Shown here piece by piece: positions 26,273-34,912 of a stretch of 53,352 bases of DNA; the first letter of the stretch is position 1; every line of letters starts with the position of its first letter. The stretch comes from Sedimentitalea xiamensis (GTDB lineage Bacteria; Pseudomonadota; Alphaproteobacteria; Rhodobacterales; Rhodobacteraceae), in assembly GCF_030164465.1 (NCBI RefSeq), contig NZ_JASNJE010000032.1, positions 1 to 53,352 of the forward strand, in the 5' to 3' direction. The position numbers and the translations under genes were made by a program. The notes beneath the pieces were generated by a model. The model saw only the letters and a program-made list of their open reading frames with translations. It was not told where the DNA came from and did no database searches.

Positions 26273-27462
26273 TCGTCCGGCTGGCCTGGCGCGACCTGAT
26301 CCGCGATCGGTTCTTCCTGTTCTGCAACACGGCGGTGATGGTGGGGATTCTGGTGCCGCTTCTGGTGCTGTTCGGTGTCAAGAACGGGGTCTATTCCGCC
26401 CTGATCGGGGAAATGCTCGCCGATCCGGCCAATCGCCAGATCGACACGCAAGGCAATGCGTCGCTGACGGACGCCGATCTCGCGCCGCTGCGCGACTGGT
26501 CTGAAATAGCCTTCATGACGCCGAAGGTGCGCGGCCAGTTCGACTATATGAACGTGCGCGTCGTGGACGGTCGGCGGATGCACCCGGCGCTCATTCTGCC
26601 ATCGGGCGAGGGGGACCCGACCTTGCCGGCGGGGGCGGTTCTGGGCGAAGGCGAGGTCGCGGTCAGCGCCCAGCTCGCCGCGCAACTGAACCTCAAGACC
26701 GGGACCGGCCTGCAGCTGATCAGCCAGGCCGAGGGGCGGCCCCGGCAACTGGTTCTGCCGGTGACGGTGGCGATGATCCTGCCGGAAACGGCCGTGTCCG
26801 GCCGTTCGGTGCTGGCGCCCTATCCGATGCTCGATCTCATCGAAGCCTTCTACGAATCCTACAGCCTGCCGGATTACGGGATCGAGGGTGCGCGCGATCT
26901 GGCGAGCCGGATACCGTCCTATGAAGGCGTGCGCGTCTATGCCGACCGGCTGGAGGACCTTGCTGGCCTTCAGGCGCGGCTGGAACGGCAGCTTGGCATC
27001 GCCACCTCCGCCCGGACCCGCGATGTGGAATCGCTCCTTGGGCTCGGGCGCAAGCTCGACCTGGCGCTGGGGCTGACAGCGGCGCTGGCGGCGCTGGGGC
27101 TGGGGGCGGCGCTGCTGCTGGGGTTCTGGTCCGATGTCGGCCGCAAGAAGACGGTGCTCGCCGGTATCGCGCTGCTGGGCGTTCCGGCGGCACGGCTGGC
27201 GTTGTTCCCGATCGTTCAGGCGCTGCTGACGGCGGTGCTGGGGCTGGCGCTGTCATTTCTTCTCTACCTGGTCGCGGGCCGCGCCGCGTCGACCCTGTTC
27301 GGCCAGGGGTTTCCGGAGGGGGCCGCGCTGGCGATCATCACCCTGCCGCAGGGCGTGACGATCTGCGCGGCGGTTCTCGGGCTGGTGGCTTGCGCCGCCG
27401 GCGTCGCGGCATGGACCGTGCAGCGTCTTGACCCGGCCAGTGTGCTAAGAGAGGGAACATGA
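26266..27462 (+). CDS. FtsX/LolC-like ABC permease with large periplasmic domain
   Basis: A 398-residue permease with the four-span layout of type VII (mechanotransmission) ABC proteins. One span lies at about 17-38, a periplasmic domain of ~220 residues follows, and three spans lie at about 263-287, 305-330 and 362-382. It ends in the PASVLRE motif typical of FtsX-type domains. It overlaps both neighbours (7 and 4 bases). Relatives such as LolCE, MacB and FtsX couple cytoplasmic ATP hydrolysis to work in the periplasm. Here the VWA and FGE-like products are the obvious candidate partners. The cargo is unknown. Confidence 0.85.
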   Translation: MLIVRLAWRDLIRDRFFLFCNTAVMVGILVPLLVLFGVKNGVYSALIGEMLADPANRQIDTQGNASLTDADLAPLRDWSEIAFMTPKVRGQFDYMNVRVVDGRRMHPALILPSGEGDPTLPAGAVLGEGEVAVSAQLAAQLNLKTGTGLQLISQAEGRPRQLVLPVTVAMILPETAVSGRSVLAPYPMLDLIEAFYESYSLPDYGIEGARDLASRIPSYEGVRVYADRLEDLAGLQARLERQLGIATSARTRDVESLLGLGRKLDLALGLTAALAALGLGAALLLGFWSDVGRKKTVLAGIALLGVPAARLALFPIVQALLTAVLGLALSFLLYLVAGRAASTLFGQGFPEGAALAIITLPQGVTICAAVLGLVACAAGVAAWTVQRLDPASVLREGT

Positions 27463-29039
27463 CCGGTTTTCGCCCCGGCCTCCTCCTCCTGCTTGCCTTC
27501 CTGACCGTTCAGGCGGCACCTGATCCGGCGCGGGCCGAGGAAGAGCCATGGCCGCTGGACCTGACCGACCCGGCCCATGACAGCGCCCCGGCGGACCTTA
27601 TGCTGCCGATGCCCTGCGGCGCGGCGATGGCGTTTCAGAAGGTGACCGTGCCGGTGGATGCGTCCGATCCGCTGGCGGACCGGCGGGTGCGGCTGGGTCA
27701 GTCCCTCGACCGGACCGGCTATTCCGATTATTTCCTGCCCGCGTTCCTGCGCGGACCGTTCAGCGATTCAGATCCGGGAACCACCCACTATTTCATCGCC
27801 CGCTATGAACTGACCCGCGGCCAGTTCCGAGCCTTGAACGGCGATTGTGCGCCGCCGGACCGGACGGACCGTCTGGCGCAGGGCGGTCTCGGGTGGTTCG
27901 ACGCGGTCGGCCTGGCGCAAACCTATACCGAATGGCTCTATCGGACCCATCCGGAGGCGCTGCCCCGCGCGGGCGACGCCGCCGGTTTCCTGCGTTTGCC
28001 GACCGAGGCGGAATGGGAATACGCAACCCGCGGCGGCGCCCGGATCGACGAGACGGAGTTCCTCGGCCTGACCTTCTTCGGAACCGGCGACCCGAGGAAC
28101 TATGCGCTGTTCCAGGCGCCGGGATCGTCGCGCGGTCGCCTCGGGCCGGTGGCCGTTCGCAAACCGAACCCGCTTGGGCTTTACGACGTCTACGGAAACG
28201 CCGAAGAACTCATGCTGGAACCGTTTCGCCTGAACGCGATCGGCCGGATGGGCGGGCAGGTGGGCGGGATCGTGACGCGCGGCGGATCGGTGCTGTCATC
28301 GGCGGAACAGATGTACAGCGCCCAGCGCACCGAATATCCGCCCTACGATCCCGCGACCGGCGCGCCGCTGCGGTCGGAAACTTTCGGTGTGCGGCTGGTC
28401 ATCGCCAGCCATATCGCCACCTCGGACGCGCGGCTGCGCGCCATTCGCGATCGCTGGATCGCGCTGGCGGGCGGCGATGGCGACGCGCAGAAGGCGGAGG
28501 ACCCGGTGGCGCAGATCACCCGCCTGATCGAGGCGGAGGTCGATCCGCGCCGCAAGGCGGCGCTGGACGGGCTGAAACTGGATCTGCGCCGATCCCGCGA
28601 ACAGGCCCAGACCGCGCTGCAGCAATCGGCCCGGGCGACCCTGCTGGCTGGAGCGGTCTTCGTGGACTCGCTGCGCGAAAACGCCGAAAGGATCGACAGC
28701 AAGGCCAGCAATATCCGCATGTTGATCGACCTTCAGCGGGCCGGAAACAACAGCGCCTTCTATGGCCGTCAGGTCGCCGGGCACGTGGCTGAGATCGCCG
28801 CGTTGCGCGAGGTGCAGTCGACATTCCTGCTGTCCTTCCGCGCCGCTCTGGAAACCCTGTCGGGCGACCTCGAAGCCGCGGACCGGGAAATTGCCTATAC
28901 GGTTCTGCGCGAGGAACTTTCGCTGTCGGCCCGCGGCACCACCCTGGAGATGCTTGACCGGTTCTGGCTGGATCTGGCGGCCTACCAGGCGCGTCCGGAT
29001 ATCAATTCGGCGGACCTGCTGAAGATCGCACTGGAATGA
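27459..29039 (+). CDS. Secreted formylglycine-generating-enzyme-like (SUMF1) protein, probably non-catalytic
   Basis: A 526-residue protein with a signal peptide (about 1-26). An FGE-sulfatase-type domain spans about 85-340: YELTRGQFRALNGD, WFDAVGLAQTYTEWLY, FLRLPTEAEWEYATRGG, LGLYDVYGNAEELML and GGSVLSSAEQMYSAQRTEYP, ending at FGVRLV. The copper-binding cysteine pair of true FGEs is missing from the C-terminal motif, which contains no Cys, so a binding role is more likely than sulfatase activation. Residues 345-526 are helical and probably coiled (long Ala/Arg/Glu helices). It overlaps the permease stop by 4 bases and is the last gene of the compact operon. Confidence 0.82.
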   Translation: MTGFRPGLLLLLAFLTVQAAPDPARAEEEPWPLDLTDPAHDSAPADLMLPMPCGAAMAFQKVTVPVDASDPLADRRVRLGQSLDRTGYSDYFLPAFLRGPFSDSDPGTTHYFIARYELTRGQFRALNGDCAPPDRTDRLAQGGLGWFDAVGLAQTYTEWLYRTHPEALPRAGDAAGFLRLPTEAEWEYATRGGARIDETEFLGLTFFGTGDPRNYALFQAPGSSRGRLGPVAVRKPNPLGLYDVYGNAEELMLEPFRLNAIGRMGGQVGGIVTRGGSVLSSAEQMYSAQRTEYPPYDPATGAPLRSETFGVRLVIASHIATSDARLRAIRDRWIALAGGDGDAQKAEDPVAQITRLIEAEVDPRRKAALDGLKLDLRRSREQAQTALQQSARATLLAGAVFVDSLRENAERIDSKASNIRMLIDLQRAGNNSAFYGRQVAGHVAEIAALREVQSTFLLSFRAALETLSGDLEAADREIAYTVLREELSLSARGTTLEMLDRFWLDLAAYQARPDINSADLLKIALE

Positions 29040-29156
29040 GCAGGGCCAATACGCATTCCCACACGTGCCGGAGCCTTCACATTTCCGCCATGCCGGCCAC
29101 TTGGGCGGGGTGGAACGGGCCTGCGGGCTTGACTTGTATACTGTGGGCTGTTGGGC

Positions 29157-29165
29157 TGCTATAAT
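29157..29165 (+). promoter_or_regulatory. Extended -10 promoter element for the peptidoglycan-binding gene
   Basis: TGCTATAAT is a perfect -10 hexamer (29160-29165) with the extended TGn. A TTGACT at 29129-29134 is 25 bases upstream, too far for a classical -35. The start codon is 80 bases downstream. It lies in the 206-base gap after the FGE-like gene, so the last gene of the locus may be transcribed separately. Confidence 0.45.
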
Positions 29166-29245
29166 GAAGGCTGGTCGTTCTGTGACACAAGGTTGCGGGG
29201 CCGCATTCCGGTCCGGCAACGTGTTTCTTCTGTGAGGTATTGAAC

Positions 29246-30574
29246 ATGTTTACACGAAAATTCTGCACGACACTGGTCGCCGCGAGCCTGATCGCGGTGC
29301 CTGTCCAGCGGGCCCAGGCTAACGATGGCGCGGCGCTCCTGGGCGGATTGCTGCTCGGCGGCATCATTGTCAACGAAGTGAACAAGAACAAGCAGCGTCA
29401 GCGCACCACGACGCAACGCACCACCACGACGCGATCCAGTTCGGTGTCTTCGGCCCAGCGGGCGGAAAACCGCCAGGTGCAGACCGCGCTCAACTATTTC
29501 GGTTACAACGTCGGCACCGTCGACGGATCGCTCGGTCGCAAGAGCCGGGCCGGAATCTCGCGCTATCAGTCGGAAATGGGGTTCCAGCCCGATGGCTACC
29601 TCGATCCGCATGAGAGCGAATTCCTGCTGGGCAGCTATCAGCGGGCGCTGGCGAGTTCCTCGGTGCCGCCCTACAATCAGGTGGTCGCGACGCAGGGCTA
29701 CAACGGTCTGCTGAGAACCTACCGGAACGAACAGCTGGGAATCGCCACGCCGAGCTACCAGACCGCCGCGGTCCAGGCGCCTGTTCCGGCCCCGGTGCCC
29801 GCGCCGCGACCGGTGCCCGTGACGGTGCCCGCGCCCGCCGCCGTCCAGCCGGAACCGGTCACGGCCCGCGCCGAAACGGCCGTCCTGCCGGAATTCACCT
29901 TCGGAAAGGTCGCGAAATCCGTGAACGAACATTGCAATGAAATCAGCGTCCTGACAGCGGCCAACGGCGGACTCAGCAAGGCAGGCGGCATGTCGGACCC
30001 CGAATTTGCCCTGAACGAGCAATTCTGCCTTGCGCGGACCCATGCAATGGCGGAAAGCACCTCCATCGTGTCGACGATCCCGAACCTGACCGATGCCCAG
30101 ATCACCCAGCAATGCGAAGGTCTTGCCCAGGCCGTTGCCCCCTATGTCGCGACGCTGGACAGCGCCAGCCCGGCACAGGTGGTGAGCGAGGCGTCAGGGT
30201 TCCTGGACTCCTCCGGGCGTTCGATGGATCAACTGGTTTCCGGCGGCAAGGTATGCCTCGGGGTCGGCTATCGCACGGATAACGCGGAAATGGCCCTGGC
30301 CTCCGCGGTTCTGCTGGCCGGCGCGGGGCAGGAAGGCTACGGCGAAATGATCAGCCACCACATGCGCGAAGGGTTCGGAACGCCCAAGGCGACCGCCCAG
30401 CAGGCAGGCGCCTGGATGACCTTGGCGCTGGATTCGCTGGCCAATGGCGGTGCTCCGGCGGTCGGGCAATCGTCCGACCGGGTGGCGGTGCTGAAGGCGG
30501 CGATGCAGGGTGGAACGGCGCCGGGCAATGCGGCCGCGGCGCTGCCGGTCTTCACCGCGCCATCCGGCGATTGA
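29246..30574 (+). CDS. Secreted peptidoglycan-binding domain protein
   Basis: A 442-residue protein with a signal peptide (1-25, FCTTLVAASLIAVPVQRAQA), a short glycine-rich segment, a Thr/Arg/Gln-rich linker and a PG_binding_1 domain at about 74-125 (VQTALNYFGYNVGTVDGSLGRKSRAGISRYQ, MGFQPDGYLDPHE). A Pro/Val-rich spacer (about 175-205) leads to a helical C-terminal domain (about 215-430) with several Cys. The C-terminal family is not recognised. The frame begins at a TTG two codons upstream, but the ATG at 29246 is preferred. It could tether the Srf-type machinery to the cell wall, an inference from position only. Confidence 0.8.
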   Translation: MFTRKFCTTLVAASLIAVPVQRAQANDGAALLGGLLLGGIIVNEVNKNKQRQRTTTQRTTTTRSSSVSSAQRAENRQVQTALNYFGYNVGTVDGSLGRKSRAGISRYQSEMGFQPDGYLDPHESEFLLGSYQRALASSSVPPYNQVVATQGYNGLLRTYRNEQLGIATPSYQTAAVQAPVPAPVPAPRPVPVTVPAPAAVQPEPVTARAETAVLPEFTFGKVAKSVNEHCNEISVLTAANGGLSKAGGMSDPEFALNEQFCLARTHAMAESTSIVSTIPNLTDAQITQQCEGLAQAVAPYVATLDSASPAQVVSEASGFLDSSGRSMDQLVSGGKVCLGVGYRTDNAEMALASAVLLAGAGQEGYGEMISHHMREGFGTPKATAQQAGAWMTLALDSLANGGAPAVGQSSDRVAVLKAAMQGGTAPGNAAAALPVFTAPSGD

Positions 30575-30582
30575 CTCAGCTT

Positions 30583-30613
30583 GGACGGAACGCCGTTCGC
30601 GGCTGCCCCGTCC
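30583..30613 (+). terminator. Hairpin after the peptidoglycan-binding gene (first of two)
   Basis: GGACGG (30583-30588) pairs with CCGTCC (30608-30613), 9 bases after the stop codon. No strong U-tract follows. Together with the next hairpin it likely ends the transcript. Confidence 0.4.
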
Positions 30614-30631
30614 GTATTTCGAAACCGGATT

Positions 30632-30671
30632 GAAGCCCCTTCGGCGCAATGCCATGCGCCAGAGGGGCTTC
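30632..30671 (+). terminator. Strong hairpin terminator candidate (second of two)
   Basis: GAAGCCCCT (30632-30640) and AGGGGCTTC (30663-30671) form a perfect 9-bp stem, with an inner GGCGC/GCGCC helix. It separates the Srf-type locus from the glutathione transferase gene. The U-run usual for intrinsic terminators is missing. Confidence 0.5.
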
Positions 30672-30805
30672 CCGTTCCGGAAGTCCGTCCTCGCCGCCCG
30701 GATCGGGGCGGGACAAGGGAAAACGAGCGCCCGACTCCACATTGACGATGGCCATTGCAGGATGATGGCGTCAGTCCCCGCAATCGTCGGCAAAGGAGAG
30801 TGGCC

Positions 30806-31426
30806 ATGATCACCGTGCATCACCTGAACAATTCCCGGTCCCAGCGGGTTCTCTGGCTTCTTGAGGAACTGGGGCTGGACTATGTGATCCGGCGGTACGC
30901 GCGTGACAGCGTGACCTATCTCGCCCCGCCCGAACTGACGCAGGTTCATCCGCTGGGAAAATCCCCGATGATCGAGGACAAGGGCCGCCTGATCGTGGAG
31001 AGCGGCGCCATCGTCGAATATCTCTGCACCCTTTACGCGCCGGGGATGATCCCCGAAGCCGGCACGGACGACTGGATCACCCATCTCGAATTGATGCATT
31101 TCGCCGAAGGCTCGGCGATGGCGCCGATCCTGCTGGCGCTCTACGTGGGACGTCTCGGAGAGGCGGGCGCACCGCTTGCGCCGCGGATCGAACAGCAACT
31201 TGGCAGCCATTTCGAGCATATGGAAAAGACGTTGCGCCCATCGGGCCATTTCGTGCTGGATCACCTGTCCGCCGTGGACATCATGATGAGCTTTCCCGCC
31301 GAAGTCGCGATGCGGCAGGGCAGGGGCGAGGCGTATCCGAAACTGGCGGAATTCGTCCGGACGATACACGCGCGTTCCGGCTACGTCCGCGCGCTGGAAA
31401 AGGGCGGCGCCTACGCTTTCGCCTGA
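30806..31426 (+). CDS. Glutathione S-transferase family protein
   Basis: A 206-residue protein with an N-terminal thioredoxin-fold domain (ITVHHLNNSRSQRVLWLLEELGLDYVIRRY, TQVHPLGKSPMIEDKG, ESGAIVEYL) and a helical C-terminal domain (HFVLDHLSAVDIMMSFPAE). The Ser of NNSRSQR is the likely glutathione-activating residue, which places it with bacterial Ser/beta-like GSTs. The ATG at 30806 follows an AAAGGAGAG site. The gene runs convergently into the DMT transporter, with a 16-base overlap of the 3' ends. The substrate is unknown. Confidence 0.9.
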   Translation: MITVHHLNNSRSQRVLWLLEELGLDYVIRRYARDSVTYLAPPELTQVHPLGKSPMIEDKGRLIVESGAIVEYLCTLYAPGMIPEAGTDDWITHLELMHFAEGSAMAPILLALYVGRLGEAGAPLAPRIEQQLGSHFEHMEKTLRPSGHFVLDHLSAVDIMMSFPAEVAMRQGRGEAYPKLAEFVRTIHARSGYVRALEKGGAYAFA

Positions 31427-32325
31427 GCCGCGGCGCGCCGTTCGCGGCGCGCGATGTAAAGGCCGGATCCGAAAATCACCCCGGCCCCGATCCAGGTGTG
31501 GATGTCGGGGATCTCGCCGAACAGCCACGCCGCGAGCAGCGCGGTCCAGATCAGTTTGAGAAAGTCGAAGGGCAGCACCGCCGTCGGGTCGGTCTCCTTC
31601 AGCGCCTGGCTCAGGGAAACCTGGGCCACCGACCCGGTGAAACCGATGAACGCCAACCAGAGCCATGCGGTGGGGGACGGCGTCTGCCAGACCATGAGCG
31701 CCGGGCCTATGGAGAACAGGCACAGGGACACGCCCATCCAGGCCACGATGGCGACGCTGCTTTCGGTGCGCGACAGGATCTTGATGATGATCATCGCCAC
31801 GGCCCAGAGTACGGCGGAGCCGAGCACCAGAAACGCGCCCGGTTCGATGATCGCCAGACCTGGCCGCAGAATGATCAGCATGCCGAGAAATCCGAACAGG
31901 ATCGCGGTCCAGCGGTGCAGCCGGAAAGTTTCGCCGAGAACCAGCACCGACAAGGCGGCGGCGAAGACTGGCGCGGTAAAGCTCAGCGCCGTGACCTTGG
32001 CAAGCGGCGTCGTCGCGACGGCGGTGAAGAACATCAGCATGGCGCCGATGTTCACCAATCCGCGAAGCGCGTGCAGGCCAAGCCGTTGCGTGCGCATCTG
32101 CGCCCAGCCCTGTCCGACCAGCAGCGGCACGAGGAAGGCGAGGCCGAACAGGTTGCGGAAGAAGGCGATCTGAAACGGCGGCAGTTCGGCCGAGACCGCC
32201 CGCACCGAGACTTGCATGACTGCAAAGGCAAGCGTCGATACGCACATGAAGATGCTGCAGCGCAGAACCGGGGTCTGCGCCATCCAGTCGGCAAGCAATC
32301 GTTTGGAAAAAGTCCGGAAGCGCAC
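31411..32325 (-). CDS. DMT superfamily transporter (EamA family)
   Basis: A 304-residue protein with about ten transmembrane helices in two EamA repeats (about 22-155 and 165-295), seen in FFRNLFGLAFLVPLL, LSFTAPVFAAALSVLVLGE and the matching second half LPFDFLKLIWTALLAAWLFGE. Members export or import small metabolites. The substrate cannot be read from sequence. The last residues are Arg/Ala-rich. An internal ATG at codon 15 is an alternative start. Confidence 0.88.
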   Translation of the reverse strand: MRFRTFSKRLLADWMAQTPVLRCSIFMCVSTLAFAVMQVSVRAVSAELPPFQIAFFRNLFGLAFLVPLLVGQGWAQMRTQRLGLHALRGLVNIGAMLMFFTAVATTPLAKVTALSFTAPVFAAALSVLVLGETFRLHRWTAILFGFLGMLIILRPGLAIIEPGAFLVLGSAVLWAVAMIIIKILSRTESSVAIVAWMGVSLCLFSIGPALMVWQTPSPTAWLWLAFIGFTGSVAQVSLSQALKETDPTAVLPFDFLKLIWTALLAAWLFGEIPDIHTWIGAGVIFGSGLYIARRERRAAAQAKA

Positions 32326-32424
32326 GCCGGGAAGCCTTCTTGGATCGAGAAGCGGTTTCCCGGCAGGTTAGGTCACATGTTAAGCGATTGCGACACCCGA
32401 AACGCCGGGCGTGCCCGTCACGGA

Positions 32425-32670
32425 TCAGCCGCCTTTCAGGCGCTGCATCAGGAAAACTTCGCTGTCCGGTCGTATCGGTTCGGTCAGGCTGCTGGCGATG
32501 ACCCGCCCGTCGACCGCCACCGACACACCGGCGTCGATGGCGTCCTTGAGGCCGGGATGTGCCTTGACGAGTCCATCCAGGACCTCGCCCACCGTTGTTG
32601 CCTCGACTTCGACCTTGTCCTTGCCGTCGGCCAGGGCGCGCAGGCCGGACCAGAGGTTGACCTCAACCAT
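32425..32670 (-). CDS. MoaD/ThiS-like small protein of the molybdenum hydroxylase operon
   Basis: An 81-residue beta-grasp protein starting MVEVNLWSGLRALADG and ending in the diglycine LKGG that MoaD and ThiS proteins use as a thiocarboxylate carrier. The ATG at 32670 overlaps the end of the large subunit gene by 8 bases, so it is translationally coupled. The frame extends further upstream but only inside that gene. A role in molybdopterin sulfur transfer for the adjacent enzyme is likely. It may instead be a dedicated maturation factor. Confidence 0.8.
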   Translation of the reverse strand: MVEVNLWSGLRALADGKDKVEVEATTVGEVLDGLVKAHPGLKDAIDAGVSVAVDGRVIASSLTEPIRPDSEVFLMQRLKGG

Positions 32671-34912
32671 CGCGTTGTTTTTCCAGCGCCGTGAGAATCC
32701 GGGGCGGGGACATCGGCAATTCGTGCAGACGCACCCCGGCGGCGGCGGAGACCGCGTTGGCGATGGCGGCGAGCGGCGGGCAGATCGAGGTTTCGCCGAC
32801 CCCGCGCACGCCATAGGGGTGGCCGGGATTGGGCACTTCGACGATCACCGTGTCGATCATCGGCAGATCGCTGGCGACCGGGATCCGGTAGTCGAGGAAC
32901 ACGGCGTTCTGAAGGCGGCCATCTTCGCCGTAGATATATTCCTCGTTCAGCGCCCAGCCGATGCCCTGCGCCGCGCCGCCCTGGAACTGGCCTTCCACAT
33001 AGGTCGGGTGGATCGCCTTGCCCGCATCCTGCACCACCGTGTATCGCACGACGCTGGTCTTGCCGGTTTCGGGATCGACCTCGGCATCGACGATATGGGT
33101 GGCGAAGCTGACGCCTGCGCCTTCGGGGGTCGCTTCGAAATGGCCGACGATCGGGCCGCCGGTGGCGCCCATGCGTTTGGTGATCTGGTCGATCGGCAAA
33201 GGGTCGAAATCGCCCGCGTTGGGTCCTGAAGGCACGGCGCAGCCGTTCTCCCATTTCACCGCATCCTCGGGGATGCCCCATTTCGCCGCCGCCCGTGCGC
33301 ACAGCTTTTTCACCGCGTCCCGCGCCGCCTCGATGGTGGCAAGACCGCTGGCATAGGTGACGCGGCTGCCGTGGCTGACCTCGTTATAGCCCAGCGTCGC
33401 CGTGTCGGCGATGGTGACACGGATGTTTTCATAAGGAATGCCCAGTTCCTCGGCGGCCATCAGCGCCATGGACGCACGGCTGCCGCCGATATCGGGCGTA
33501 CCAACTGCGAGCTGTGCGGTACCATCTTCGGAAAGCGCAAGGGAAACAGCGGTTTCGCCGCCGTGATTAAACCAGAATCCACAGGAAATACCGCGCCCCT
33601 GGCCGGGTTTGAGCGGGGCGGAATAATGCGGATGCGCCTTGGCTGCTTCCAGCGTTTCCACCAGCCCGATCTGGTCGAAGGTCGGGCCGAAGCTGGCCTT
33701 AGTGCCCCTCTTTGACGCGTTCTTCAGACGGGTTTCGATCGGGTCAAGCCCCAGTTGCCCGCACAGTTCGTCGATCACCGATTCCACCGCGAAGGCAGCC
33801 ATGGGCGACCCCGGCGCGCGGTAGGCCGCCTGTTTCGGACGGTTGGCAATCACGTCATAGCCGACCTGGTGCACGTTCTTCAGCGCATAGGGGGCAAAGG
33901 CGCACATGGCGGTGAATTCGCAGGGCGCACCGGGAAATGCGCCACCTTGCAGGCGGAACACGCCCTGCGCAGCAGTGATCGTGCCGTCCTTCTTCATGCC
34001 GATCTTGACGTCCATGGACGTGGACGACGTCGGCCCAGTGGCCCGGAACACCTCGGAGCGGGACATCACCAGCTTGACCGGCTTGTTGGTCTTGCGCGAC
34101 AGGGCCAGCGCGACGGGTTCGATGAAGACGGTCGTCTTGCCGCCGAAACCGCCGCCGATTTCCGATGCCGTAACCCGCAACTGGCTGGTCTCCAGCCCCA
34201 GGAGCGCGGAACAGATCTTCTGCACGTTCCAATGCCCCTGCGTGCAGCACCAGAGTTCACCCTTGCCGTCTCCGCCCAGCGTGGCAAGGCAGGCGTGCGG
34301 TTCGATATATCCCTGATGGGTGGCTTCGGTCCTGAAATGGTCTTCGATCACCAGATCGGCCTCGGCAAAGCCCTTGTCCACGTCGCCGTGCCCGCTTTCG
34401 TGATAGCGCACGACGTTCGGGTGCAGCCCCGGCGGCACCGACTTGTCGGCGGCGCCTTCACGGATCACCGGCGCGCCTTCGGCCATTGCCTCGTCGACAT
34501 CGGTGACATGGGGCAGGATCTCGTATTCGACCTCGATCAGCTTGGCCGCATCGCGGGCGATGAGCGGGCTTGTCGCGGCGACCGCGGCGACCGCGTGGCC
34601 GTCATAGAGCGCGGTATCGCCCGCCATGACGTTTTCCAGGATATTCCAGTTCTCGCCTTTCAGGCCGGTTGCGAAATCGGCGCGGGTGACGACGCCCTTG
34701 ACGCCGGTCAGCGCCTCGGCCTTGCTGGTGTCGATCCGCGTGATCCGCGCATGGGCGTGGGGGCTGCGGACAATCGCGGCGTGGAGCATGCCGGGCGCGG
34801 TCGCATCTGCCCCGAATTTGGCGCGCCCCGTCACCTTGTCGAACCCGTCCGGGCGGTCGGGCCGGGTGCCAACCTGTTTGAAACCTTCGGATTTCAAAGA
34901 GTCCAGTGCCAT
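32663..34912 (-). CDS. Xanthine dehydrogenase family large subunit, molybdopterin-binding
   Basis: A 749-residue molybdenum-binding subunit. Visible motifs are KVTGRAKFGADATAPGMLHAAIVRSPHAHARI at the N-terminus, EPHACLA, EIGGGFGGK in the Mo-pterin region, AYRAPGSPMAAFAVES at the loop over the active site, PDIGGSRA, QDAGKAIHP, and GVRGVGE with the catalytic Glu near residue 707. The active-site loop matches neither AYXCSFR (form I CO dehydrogenase) nor AYRGAGR (form II type), so CO oxidation is not supported. The ATG at 34912 has GGGAGG upstream and touches the small-subunit stop. With the two smaller subunits it forms an FeS/FAD/Mo hydroxylase of unknown substrate. Confidence 0.9.
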   Translation of the reverse strand: MALDSLKSEGFKQVGTRPDRPDGFDKVTGRAKFGADATAPGMLHAAIVRSPHAHARITRIDTSKAEALTGVKGVVTRADFATGLKGENWNILENVMAGDTALYDGHAVAAVAATSPLIARDAAKLIEVEYEILPHVTDVDEAMAEGAPVIREGAADKSVPPGLHPNVVRYHESGHGDVDKGFAEADLVIEDHFRTEATHQGYIEPHACLATLGGDGKGELWCCTQGHWNVQKICSALLGLETSQLRVTASEIGGGFGGKTTVFIEPVALALSRKTNKPVKLVMSRSEVFRATGPTSSTSMDVKIGMKKDGTITAAQGVFRLQGGAFPGAPCEFTAMCAFAPYALKNVHQVGYDVIANRPKQAAYRAPGSPMAAFAVESVIDELCGQLGLDPIETRLKNASKRGTKASFGPTFDQIGLVETLEAAKAHPHYSAPLKPGQGRGISCGFWFNHGGETAVSLALSEDGTAQLAVGTPDIGGSRASMALMAAEELGIPYENIRVTIADTATLGYNEVSHGSRVTYASGLATIEAARDAVKKLCARAAAKWGIPEDAVKWENGCAVPSGPNAGDFDPLPIDQITKRMGATGGPIVGHFEATPEGAGVSFATHIVDAEVDPETGKTSVVRYTVVQDAGKAIHPTYVEGQFQGGAAQGIGWALNEEYIYGEDGRLQNAVFLDYRIPVASDLPMIDTVIVEVPNPGHPYGVRGVGETSICPPLAAIANAVSAAAGVRLHELPMSPPRILTALEKQRDG

